A DNA stretch of 7,049 bases from an uncultured Clostridia bacterium (lineage in GTDB: Bacteria > Bacillota > Clostridia > TANB77 > CAG-508). Of the stretch, positions 1-5,525 are shown piece after piece (position 1 is the first letter of the stretch; every line of letters starts with the position of its first letter). The stretch is taken from assembly GCA_948891265.1 (NCBI GenBank), contig CAQUBD010000040.1, positions 1 through 7,049 of the forward strand, in the 5' to 3' direction. The notes under the pieces were generated by a model. It had not been told where the DNA came from. It did not search any database and saw only the letters and a program-made list of their open reading frames with translations. The translations under genes and the position numbers were made by a program.

Positions 1-78
1 TTTTATAATATTTTATTTTAGATAATATGAAGAGAAGTAATATAAATAATAGAAATTAAACTTAAAAGAAATAGATTA

Positions 79-107
79 TTCACCAATAGCTAACTTATAG
101 ATATAAT
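79..107 (+). promoter_or_regulatory. Probable sigma-A promoter of the pilin-like gene
   Basis: A TATAAT -10 box at 102-107 has TTCACC (4 of 6 matches to TTGACA) at 79-84, separated by 17 bases. Transcription would start near 114, about 70 bases before the chosen start codon. The surrounding DNA is so AT-rich that a chance -10 box is possible. The exact spacing is the main support. Confidence 0.5.
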
Positions 108-166
108 GATAGTATAAATACAAATTACAGAAGTATGAGAAGAAAAATAAAGGAAAAAATATACAT

Positions 167-172
167 AGGAGG
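167..172 (+). promoter_or_regulatory. Ribosome binding site deciding the start of the pilin-like gene
   Basis: AGGAGG lies 13 bases before the ATG at 186, a rather long spacing. The in-frame ATG at 135 lies upstream of this site and has no comparable motif before it. Starting at 186 also places a prepilin leader peptide exactly at the N-terminus. Confidence 0.7.
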
Positions 173-185
173 AAAGAGAATAAAG

Positions 186-1559
186 ATGAAGAAAATACAT
201 ATAAAAGAAAAAGGAATAACACTAATTTCATTAGTAATTACGATAATAATACTTTTAATATTAGCAGGAATATCAATAACACAATTAGCAGAAAATGGAT
301 TATTAGGAAAATCAAAGTTAGCTAAGGAAGAAAGTAAAAGAGCAGGTATAATTGAATATATTAATTTGAAATTAAATGAAATTGAAATAGACAATTATGA
401 TAAAACAAATGATGAATTTATGCAAAAAGCAAATGATGAATTCAAAAAGGAAGAAGAGAAAAATAGTTTAAAAGAATATGGTAAAGAAATAACAATATCT
501 GATGTTATAGGAAGCGAAAATAATAAATTTTTTTATATAACAATAGATAATAAAATATATGAAGTAAAAAAAGCGGGAGCAACATATAAAGGGGAAAGTA
601 CAGAAGTAGACAAGCCTTCTATAGAAGTAATAAGTGGAACAGAAGGAGATAATGAATATTATAGAAGCAATGTTGAATTACAAATAACACAAATTAATAC
701 AGAAAATTTATATAAAATAAAGTATAAATTAGAAGGTGCGATGACAAAAGAAGAAACAGATATAAAAAATGGAGGCACTATAGAAATAACGGAAGAAGGT
801 ACAACTACTATAATAGTAGCTAGTTATGACCATACAAACAAGAAATCAGAAGATGTAAAATTAGAGATAAAAAAAGATAGTATAGCACCAAATATAGAAT
901 TAGCAGATGCGAATCCAAGTGCAAGAGAATATAGTAAAAAAGTTATAGCTAATATAACAGACAACACATCAAATGTAGTAAGTAAGAAATATGCATATGA
1001 TAATCAAGAGATAAATTATTTTAGTGCAAATGGAACTGAGTTTTCAAATGATTTTACGGTAAGAACGCAAGATAGCAAAGTTGGGAGATTGACAGGACCA
1101 TCAAGGTTGTATACAGTGTATGCGAGAGACGAAGCTGGAAATGAAACAATAGAGACTATTAGCTTGCTTAATTTATTAATAGATAATATTGTAACAGGCG
1201 AAAATGGATTGGAAGGAGTTGATCGAGGGGATCCAGGAAACGAGTGTGCAGATGATGTAACAGGAACTATTTCATTCTCTTCGAAGGGAGGAGTAGTAGA
1301 TGGACCATATTGGATATTGTCAGGGGGTACGTATGAAGTCACATATACGGGAAAGAATCTGGATGAACATATCCTTAACGGTTATCATACGTATGAAAAT
1401 TTTTGGGAAATGATTCCTGATGCCACGGTGAAGTTGACAGCAACGTCTGGTACATTGGTTTATGAAATTACAGTTCCAGAAAATATAGGACATGTAGGTT
1501 TTCGTTGTGTATTTGAGAAAGAAGCAACGATTAATAACATTAGAATCAAACAATTATAA
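186..1559 (+). CDS. Prepilin-like surface protein with Ig-like modules and a divergent C-terminal domain
   Basis: The 457-residue product starts with a basic leader ending in KEKG, followed by ITLISLVITI and a hydrophobic helix to about residue 34. This is a class III (prepilin) signal, cleaved after Gly10 by prepilin peptidase in type IV pilins and pseudopilins. The following NGLLGKSKLAKEES stretch is typical of clostridial pilin-like proteins. Mature position 5 is Ser instead of the usual Glu. Residues about 143-229 and 234-325 look like two bacterial Ig-like modules; the second ends in YARDEAGNET. Residues about 355-457 form a beta-rich domain with repeated GTYEVTY-like strands that I do not recognise. 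Hand counts give about 24% GC for positions 301-660 and about 38% for 1201-1559, suggesting the C-terminal part has a separate origin. No pilus assembly genes are adjacent. Pilin-like export and anchoring is well supported; the ligand or function is unknown. Confidence 0.8.
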   Translation: MKKIHIKEKGITLISLVITIIILLILAGISITQLAENGLLGKSKLAKEESKRAGIIEYINLKLNEIEIDNYDKTNDEFMQKANDEFKKEEEKNSLKEYGKEITISDVIGSENNKFFYITIDNKIYEVKKAGATYKGESTEVDKPSIEVISGTEGDNEYYRSNVELQITQINTENLYKIKYKLEGAMTKEETDIKNGGTIEITEEGTTTIIVASYDHTNKKSEDVKLEIKKDSIAPNIELADANPSAREYSKKVIANITDNTSNVVSKKYAYDNQEINYFSANGTEFSNDFTVRTQDSKVGRLTGPSRLYTVYARDEAGNETIETISLLNLLIDNIVTGENGLEGVDRGDPGNECADDVTGTISFSSKGGVVDGPYWILSGGTYEVTYTGKNLDEHILNGYHTYENFWEMIPDATVKLTATSGTLVYEITVPENIGHVGFRCVFEKEATINNIRIKQL

Positions 1560-1648
1560 AAATACACGAAAAGATTTATATTATGAAGGTTTTTAATAGA
1601 AATGTATAAAAATACAATAATTTAAAATATATAAAAGGAAGTATAATG

Positions 1649-1679
1649 AAATGGATGCAAATAAACTTTGCATCCATTT
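1649..1679 (+). terminator. 13-bp perfect hairpin between the pilin-like and transpeptidase genes
   Basis: AAATGGATGCAAA (1649-1661) and TTTGCATCCATTT (1667-1679) are perfect reverse complements around a 5-base loop. This is the only strong hairpin after the pilin-like gene, 90 bases past its stop, so it may end that transcript. The T-run after the stem is only three bases and then runs into GACA, so it is a weak intrinsic terminator. The last bases of the right arm are also part of the next gene's -35 box. Confidence 0.55.
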
Positions 1680-1706
1680 GACATTATGTAAATAAAGATG
1701 TATAAT
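1678..1706 (+). promoter_or_regulatory. Consensus sigma-A promoter of the L,D-transpeptidase gene
   Basis: TTGACA at 1678-1683 and TATAAT at 1701-1706 are separated by exactly 17 bases, a full match to the housekeeping consensus. Transcription would start near 1713, giving a leader of about 56 bases before the ATG at 1769. The -35 box begins inside the right arm of the preceding hairpin. Confidence 0.85.
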
Positions 1707-1756
1707 AGAAAATGTAACAAATTTGAACAATGAAAAAGATATTTTTCAAAATTAAA

Positions 1757-1762
1757 AGGAGG
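1757..1762 (+). promoter_or_regulatory. Ribosome binding site deciding the transpeptidase start
   Basis: AGGAGG within AAAGGAGG lies 6 bases before the ATG at 1769. The upstream in-frame ATG at 1730 lies only about 17 bases after the predicted transcription start and has no Shine-Dalgarno sequence, so 1769 is the better start. Confidence 0.85.
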
Positions 1763-1768
1763 ATTTAT

Positions 1769-3160
1769 ATGAAAAATAATAAGGCAAGACGGAAAAGTGT
1801 AAGCAACATAGTTAAAGTAGAAATTGTTATGTTATTACTAATAGTTTCTACATTCATATTATTCTTTTTAATGGAAAAGAATAAATATGAAAATTATTTC
1901 TATCGGGGAACAATAATTAACGGCGTAGATTGTTCATTGTTAACAGTAGAGGAAGCAAAAATTCAAATTGAAATTAAGGAAGAAGAGTATGCACTTGAAA
2001 TTACTTTCAAAGATAATAAGGTAGAAAAAATTTCGGGAGCAGAAATTTACTATACTGTTAGCAACTTGCAAGGAAAATTGGAGGATATAAAAAAACAACA
2101 GGAAAGGGGCATTTCTCTAAAAGGAAAAACATACAGCTTTAATGATTTTTCGTATGATAAAGAAAAGTTAGCAGCTGTGCTTGCTAGTAAAGAAGAACTG
2201 AAAACGCCATATATGGCAGAAAAGACAAATATTAGCTATACATTCGATTCAAGTAGTAAACGCTTTGAAGTAAAAGAACAGGACTCATATTACTTAGACT
2301 TTGATGAAGTCTTTAAACGAGTGTCAAAAGCAATACAAAACAAAGAATTAAAGACTTCAGTAGAGGACTTATATTCAATGCCAGACAAAAATGAAGAATT
2401 AGATAAAATTAATTCTTTAATAAGTGCAGAGATAACGTATACTCTTCCAAATGAAGACGAGCTTGTATTAGATGCATCTACATTACATGCGTGGCTTGTA
2501 CAAAACGAAGAAGGCATGTACATAAAAGATGAAGAGGTCTGGAATCAGAATATTGAACAGTTCGTCGAAGAATTAAGTTTATTAGTGGATGACACAGGCA
2601 AGAAAAGAGAGTTTAAGCCAACAGGGAAAACTGAAAAAGTTCTTTTAGAAGGCGGAGACTATGGATATTCGTTAGATAAAGAAACAGAAATTATTCAGCT
2701 AAAGGAGGAATTGGAAGGGCAGCAAGTAGTTACTAGAGATCCATGTTATCAAAAAAAGGAAGTAGCTAAAGAGAACTTTGGCTTAGGAGAATCTTATATA
2801 GAAATAGATTTAACTAGGCAGAAAGTTTGGGTATATGTAGATGGAAAACTTCAAATAGAAACAGATTGTGTGACAGGGTGTATAAACAAAGGACATGCAA
2901 CTCCAACTGGAATTTATACTCTAACTTATAAACAAGAAGACAGAGTATTAAGAGGACCTGGATATGCATCGCCTGTCAATTACTGGATGCCATTCAATGG
3001 AGGAATTGGCCTTCATGATGCAACTTGGAGGAGCTCCTTTGGAGGAAACATTTATGTAAGTAATGGATCACATGGTTGCATAAATCTTCCATTAGAGGCT
3101 GCAAGGAAACTTTATGATATAATCAATTATGATATGCCAATAATAGTATATAAATCTTAA
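1769..3160 (+). CDS. Membrane-anchored L,D-transpeptidase (YkuD family, PG_binding_4-like N-terminal region)
   Basis: This 463-residue protein should form 3-3 cross-links in peptidoglycan outside the cell, or attach ligands to it. Residues 1-16 are basic and residues about 17-35 form one transmembrane helix, giving a type II membrane anchor. The middle (about 45-335) contains INGVDCSLLTVEEA, the pattern of PG_binding_4 domains found before YkuD domains in Gram-positive transpeptidases. The architecture and length resemble Enterococcus faecium Ldtfm. Residues about 341-463 are the YkuD catalytic domain: ATPTGIY, then GLHDATWR with His416, then GSHGCINLP with His435, Gly436 and catalytic Cys437. 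The active-site motif is intact, so the enzyme is probably active. Such enzymes are insensitive to most penicillins but inhibited by carbapenems (family knowledge). It is monocistronic, between its own promoter and a strong terminator. Confidence 0.94.
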   Translation: MKNNKARRKSVSNIVKVEIVMLLLIVSTFILFFLMEKNKYENYFYRGTIINGVDCSLLTVEEAKIQIEIKEEEYALEITFKDNKVEKISGAEIYYTVSNLQGKLEDIKKQQERGISLKGKTYSFNDFSYDKEKLAAVLASKEELKTPYMAEKTNISYTFDSSSKRFEVKEQDSYYLDFDEVFKRVSKAIQNKELKTSVEDLYSMPDKNEELDKINSLISAEITYTLPNEDELVLDASTLHAWLVQNEEGMYIKDEEVWNQNIEQFVEELSLLVDDTGKKREFKPTGKTEKVLLEGGDYGYSLDKETEIIQLKEELEGQQVVTRDPCYQKKEVAKENFGLGESYIEIDLTRQKVWVYVDGKLQIETDCVTGCINKGHATPTGIYTLTYKQEDRVLRGPGYASPVNYWMPFNGGIGLHDATWRSSFGGNIYVSNGSHGCINLPLEAARKLYDIINYDMPIIVYKS

Positions 3161-3165
3161 CTATT

Positions 3166-3193
3166 AAAAAGTGCTCATATTGAGCACTTTTTT
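3166..3193 (+). terminator. Intrinsic terminator of the transpeptidase gene
   Basis: GTGCTCA (3171-3177) and TGAGCAC (3181-3187) pair around a TAT loop. The stem is preceded by five A and followed by six T, so it can act in both directions. It begins 5 bases after the stop codon. Confidence 0.92.
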
Positions 3194-3214
3194 AATGAAT
3201 TTTTATAAAAATGC

Positions 3215-3244
3215 TTGACTTTTCTGGAGTTTCAAATATATAAT
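3215..3244 (+). promoter_or_regulatory. Sigma-A-type promoter of sigH
   Basis: TTGACT at 3215-3220 and TATAAT at 3239-3244 are separated by 18 bases. Transcription would start near 3251, about 27 bases before the ATG at 3278. This position excludes the longer reading frame beginning at 3215, because that start would lie inside the promoter. Confidence 0.78.
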
Positions 3245-3260
3245 GAAAAAAAGTACATTT

Positions 3261-3266
3261 GGAGGT
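3261..3266 (+). promoter_or_regulatory. Ribosome binding site of sigH
   Basis: GGAGGT lies 11 bases before the ATG at 3278, a slightly long but usable spacing. It is the only Shine-Dalgarno-like motif near the predicted transcript start, and no other in-frame start codon lies between the two. Confidence 0.75.
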
Positions 3267-3277
3267 ATTTTAGACAT

Positions 3278-3913
3278 ATGCAAAAAGATAACATATATTA
3301 CACAACAGAAAAATATAGCAATTTAACAGATGAACAAATAATATCTCAAATAAAAGAAGGAGACGAACAAGCTCTATCTTTTCTGCTTGAGAAATATAGA
3401 GACCTAGTAAATTCAAAAGTAGGAAAATATTTTATAATTGGAGCAGAAAGAGAAGATATTATACAAGAAGGAATGATAGGTCTATACAAAGCAATAAAAG
3501 GATTTGATAGTTGCAAACAAAATACTTTTAAAACTTTTGCTAATATATGTGTAGAAAGACAATTAATAACAGCTATAAAAAGCTCAAATAGACAAAAACA
3601 TATACCACTTAATTCATATTTATCATTAAATACATCAGCATATAATAATGATGAAGATGGTACAGAATTAATTGAAACATTTGAAGTAGATACTATAGAG
3701 GATCCATTAGATACAATAATGAAAAAGGAATATTTCAATGAAATTCAAAATGCTATGCATAAATCTTTAAGTAAATTTGAAGAAAAAGTTTTAGAAAGAT
3801 ATATGCAAGGTGAAAGTTATGAAATAATTGCAAAAAGACTAGATACTCCGATAAAATCAGTTGATAATGCAATACAAAGAATAAGAAAAAAGGCAGTAAA
3901 GAATATATTTTAA
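3278..3913 (+). CDS. sigH: RNA polymerase sigma factor SigH (Spo0H), early sporulation/transition state
   Basis: This 211-residue sigma-70-family factor closely follows Bacillus subtilis SigH (218 residues) from memory. Shared blocks are GAEREDIIQEGMIGLYKAI (region 2, core polymerase binding and -10 melting, about residues 55-73), RQLITAIK and NRQKHIPLNSY (about 94-114). The C-terminal region 4 helix-turn-helix is SYEIIAKRLDTPIKSVDNAIQRIRKK, about residues 180-205, and would read the -35 element. In spore formers SigH drives genes for entry into sporulation and the transition state. All expected regions are present, so it should be functional. It has its own promoter and a terminator starting inside its stop codon. 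In many Firmicutes sigH is followed by rpmG-secE-nusG; here a tRNA-Thr follows instead. Confidence 0.94.
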   Translation: MQKDNIYYTTEKYSNLTDEQIISQIKEGDEQALSFLLEKYRDLVNSKVGKYFIIGAEREDIIQEGMIGLYKAIKGFDSCKQNTFKTFANICVERQLITAIKSSNRQKHIPLNSYLSLNTSAYNNDEDGTELIETFEVDTIEDPLDTIMKKEYFNEIQNAMHKSLSKFEEKVLERYMQGESYEIIAKRLDTPIKSVDNAIQRIRKKAVKNIF

Positions 3914-3950
3914 AATAGTATCAAATAATTTCTTTATTTGATGCTATTTT
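3912..3950 (+). terminator. Intrinsic terminator of sigH
   Basis: A 17-bp stem (3912-3928 with 3934-3950, one T-G wobble) surrounds a 5-base loop. It starts at the second base of the sigH stop codon. Its right arm ends in TTTT and its left arm starts with AAAA, so it could work in either direction. It implies that the downstream tRNA needs its own promoter. Confidence 0.85.
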
Positions 3951-3983
3951 ATATACTGAGTAAGTTATTGTACTTTCCTAGTA

Positions 3984-3989
3984 TATAAT
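3984..3989 (+). promoter_or_regulatory. Possible -10 box of the tRNA-Thr promoter
   Basis: TATAAT lies 17 bases before the first base of the tRNA, giving a start near 3996. At 17 bases upstream the sequence is TAAGTT, a poor -35 match, so only the -10 box is claimed. The preceding sigH terminator makes an independent promoter likely. Confidence 0.45.
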
Positions 3990-4006
3990 AAGATTAGTTA
4001 TTAAAT

Positions 4007-4082
4007 GCTTGCATAGCTCAGTTGGTAGAGCACAGTCTTGGTAAGGCTGAGGTCACGGGTTCAATTCCCGTTGTAAGCTCCA
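4007..4082 (+). tRNA. tRNA-Thr (anticodon GGU)
   Basis: The full cloverleaf can be drawn by hand. The acceptor stem is 4007-4013 with 4072-4078, including one G-T pair. The D stem is GCTC/GAGC. The anticodon stem is 4033-4037 with 4045-4049, and the loop TTGGTAA has GGT at 4040-4042. The variable loop is AGGTC. The T stem is 4055-4059 with 4067-4071, and its loop begins with TTC. The discriminator is T4079 and CCA is encoded at 4080-4082. The GGU anticodon decodes ACC and ACU as threonine. Confidence 0.96.
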
Positions 4083-4092
4083 AAGTCGAATT

Positions 4093-4134
4093 ATGACGAA
4101 GTTTTAAACATAAATTGAAATTTTGTCATTTTTT
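4093..4134 (+). terminator. Intrinsic terminator of tRNA-Thr
   Basis: ATGACGAAGTTT (4093-4104) pairs with AAATTTTGTCAT (4118-4129) over 12 positions with two G-T wobbles and a 13-base loop. Six T follow at 4129-4134. It lies 11 bases past the encoded CCA, so the tRNA is a single-gene unit. Confidence 0.75.
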
Positions 4135-4162
4135 AATTCTTATGTTGTCGATAATTAAAATT

Positions 4163-4191
4163 TTGAAGAAAATGTAGTGATTTTATATAAA
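4163..4191 (+). promoter_or_regulatory. Probable promoter of the ATP-grasp gene
   Basis: TTGAAG at 4163-4168 and TATAAA at 4186-4191 are separated by 17 bases, each differing from consensus by one or two bases. Transcription would start near 4198, leaving a leader of about 98 bases that contains the hairpin at 4207-4255. Confidence 0.6.
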
Positions 4192-4206
4192 AAATATGCT
4201 AACATA

Positions 4207-4255
4207 TATGTGAGTGGTGCTTAGAAAACTTTTGAAGCTCTAAGTCATTCATATA
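4207..4255 (+). promoter_or_regulatory. Imperfect 49-nt hairpin in the ATP-grasp leader
   Basis: The outer stem pairs 4207-4216 with 4246-4255 (10 bp, two G-T wobbles). After a 2-base bulge (4217-4218), 4219-4225 pairs with 4239-4245 (7 bp, one wobble), enclosing a 13-base loop. No T-run follows, so it is not an intrinsic terminator. It starts about 10 bases after the predicted transcript start and ends about 24 bases before the AGGAG site at 4279-4283. I do not recognise it as a known riboswitch or T-box. A role in mRNA stability or control is inference. Confidence 0.5.
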
Positions 4256-4295
4256 ACCTAGAATCTATTTAAATATATAGGAGCAGATAATATAT

Positions 4296-5225
4296 ATGAA
4301 AAACAACTTTAAAGAAATAATAAAAGAAATATGTAATGAAAATAATATAAAATATAAATTTCTATCAAAAGACTGGGTAATAATGTTAGAAAAGGATGGA
4401 AAAACAAGATTTATTTCAGGATATAAGTTTGATTTAAACTCACATGGAATAGGATTAATTGCAGATGATAAATATGCATTATATGAAGTTTTAAAAGATA
4501 AAGGAATTCCTGTAATTGAACATAAAATTGTTTATAATAAGACAAATAATTTAGATTATGCAACTGGATGTAATACATATGAATATGTAAAAAAGTTTTT
4601 TATAAAAAATAACAACCATATTGTAATTAAACCTAATGGAGGAACTTGTGGAAATAATGTATTTAATGTAACTGACATAAATGAAATAGATAACATTTTG
4701 GATAGAATATTTGTTAGTAATTATTCAATTAGCATATGCCCATTTTATGAAATAAAGCATGAATATAGAGCAATTATGCTAAATGGAGAAAGCCAGTTAG
4801 TATATACAAAATATTTACCAACAGTTATTGGTAATGGGAATAAAACCATAAGACAGTTATTACTTGAATTTAACTATGACTATTTTATAAATAAATTGGA
4901 AGATTCAAAATATGATAGAATACTTGCTAATAAAGAAATTTTTGAATATAACTGGAAATTCAATTTATCACAGGGGGCAATTGCAAAAAGATTAGATAAC
5001 AAATTATTAGAAGATAAATTGATAAAACTTGCAAAACAAATTTGTAATGAAATCAATTTGAAGTTTGGAAGTATTGATATAATACAAACTAATAATGATG
5101 ATTTCTTAGTACTAGAAATTAATAGTGGTGTAATGATTGAAAATTATATTAGATTAAATCCTGATGAATATGTAGTTGCTAAGAATATTTATAGAAATGC
5201 AATAAAAGATTTATTTAAAGACTAA
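4296..5225 (+). CDS. Stand-alone ATP-grasp ligase related to the cyanophycin synthetase/GshF fold
   Basis: This 309-residue protein has an ATP-grasp fold, whose members join a carboxylate to an amine or thiol through an acyl-phosphate intermediate. Visible marks are ADDKYALYEVLKDKGIPV (residues 56-73, the DK helix of the CphA/GshF group) and IVIKPNGGTCGNNVF (109-123, nucleotide-binding Lys112 and glycine loop). Next come EIKHEYRAIM (152-161, with Arg158), VIGNGNKTIRQLL (177-189, matching the GDG-TI-EL block of cyanophycin synthetase) and NLSQGA (223-228). DI at 261-262 and LEINSG at 273-278 supply the metal ligands Asp261, Glu274 and Asn276. The core is complete and probably active. It lacks the ligase and Mur-like domains of GshF or CphA. 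No precursor peptide, transporter or partner gene is adjacent, so the substrate is unknown. An AGGAG site lies 12 bases before the ATG. Confidence 0.85.
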   Translation: MKNNFKEIIKEICNENNIKYKFLSKDWVIMLEKDGKTRFISGYKFDLNSHGIGLIADDKYALYEVLKDKGIPVIEHKIVYNKTNNLDYATGCNTYEYVKKFFIKNNNHIVIKPNGGTCGNNVFNVTDINEIDNILDRIFVSNYSISICPFYEIKHEYRAIMLNGESQLVYTKYLPTVIGNGNKTIRQLLLEFNYDYFINKLEDSKYDRILANKEIFEYNWKFNLSQGAIAKRLDNKLLEDKLIKLAKQICNEINLKFGSIDIIQTNNDDFLVLEINSGVMIENYIRLNPDEYVVAKNIYRNAIKDLFKD

Positions 5226-5254
5226 AAGTTAAATGATTCGTATTGTAAATCATA

Positions 5255-5296
5255 AAAAGATTAGATGTGAAAACTTTTCTTCACATCTAATCTTTT
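5255..5296 (+). terminator. Intrinsic terminator of the ATP-grasp gene
   Basis: AAAAGATTAGATGTGA (5255-5270) and TCACATCTAATCTTTT (5281-5296) form a perfect 16-bp stem around a 10-base loop, 29 bases after the stop codon. The right arm ends in TTTT, followed by ATATAT. The same T bases also belong to the next hairpin. Confidence 0.8.
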
Positions 5297-5335
5297 ATAT
5301 ATTAGAAAGTCATGCTGACTTTCTAATATATAAAA
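5293..5335. repeat. Perfect 20-bp inverted repeat with a 3-base loop
   Basis: TTTTATATATTAGAAAGTCA (5293-5312) and its exact reverse complement (5316-5335) flank TGC. There is no T-run after either side, so it is not a standard terminator. It shares 5293-5296 with the preceding terminator stem, so the two full hairpins cannot form at the same time. Confidence 0.85.
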
Positions 5336-5346
5336 TACACTGCACA

Positions 5347-5367
5347 CAAATTTATTGCATAAATTTG
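5347..5367. repeat. 9-bp inverted repeat flanked by GCACAC direct repeats
   Basis: CAAATTTAT (5347-5355) and ATAAATTTG (5359-5367) pair around another TGC loop. GCACAC occurs at 5342-5347 and again at 5368-5373, framing the hairpin. The direct repeats could be chance or a trace of a small insertion. Confidence 0.6.
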
Positions 5368-5373
5368 GCACAC

Positions 5374-5429
5374 GAACAAAGACGCGGACTTTAAAACAGA
5401 AACAATGTTATTAATGTCCGCTTTTGTTC
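5374..5429. repeat. 56-base branched-looking hairpin with a GC-rich middle
   Basis: GAACAAA (5374-5380) pairs with TTTGTTC (5423-5429), and GCGGAC (5384-5389) with GTCCGC (5416-5421), separated by an internal loop. Within the apical part TTAA (5391-5394) can pair with 5411-5414 and AACA (5395-5398) with TGTT (5406-5409). It could be a structured RNA, a weak terminator or part of a dispersed repeat. The sequence does not decide between these. Confidence 0.55.
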
Positions 5430-5525
5430 TTATAAAAAACAAAGTTCATGTTTTAGAAAAATCTGAATAAATTGTAATATACTATTAATTTAAATTTACA
5501 ATAATAAGTGCTTTAGGAGGGAAAT

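Larger units (their letters stand above)
5226..5525. other. 300-base intergenic region filled with hairpins
   Basis: I see no convincing gene here on either strand. The stretch contains four successive inverted repeats between 5255 and 5429, listed separately, and then the leader of the transporter gene. A 53-codon frame at 5233-5394 runs through three of the hairpins, has no ribosome binding site and is probably not coding. Confidence 0.7.

Noticed and set aside
135..185. Longer N-terminus of the pilin-like gene starting at 135
   Set aside because: The added 17 residues have no ribosome binding site before them and would bury the prepilin leader. AGGAGG at 167-172 fits the ATG at 186.
125..394. 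Hydrophobic 89-residue minus-strand frame
   Set aside because: It lies opposite the start of the pilin-like gene. Its hydrophobic character is the expected reflection of AT-rich codons, and no ribosome binding site is apparent.
1016..1553. Minus-strand frames of 108 and 77 residues under the pilin-like gene
   Set aside because: They overlap a well-supported gene with no start signals and no recognisable features.
1200..1559. Target region of a diversity-generating retroelement
   Set aside because: No reverse transcriptase or template repeat is present in the window, and the C-terminal residues do not resemble the usual C-type lectin variable target.
3346..3738. 130-residue minus-strand frame under sigH
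   Set aside because: It is a shadow of sigH, which matches a known family along its full length.
4142..4177. Possible 11-codon peptide between tRNA-Thr and the ATP-grasp gene, considered as a ligase precursor
   Set aside because: There is no ribosome binding site, it overlaps the predicted promoter, and it lacks the acidic core and hydroxyl residues of graspetide precursors.
5233..5394. 53-codon frame after the ATP-grasp gene
   Set aside because: There is no Shine-Dalgarno sequence, and it runs through a perfect terminator stem and two more inverted repeats. It is more likely noncoding.
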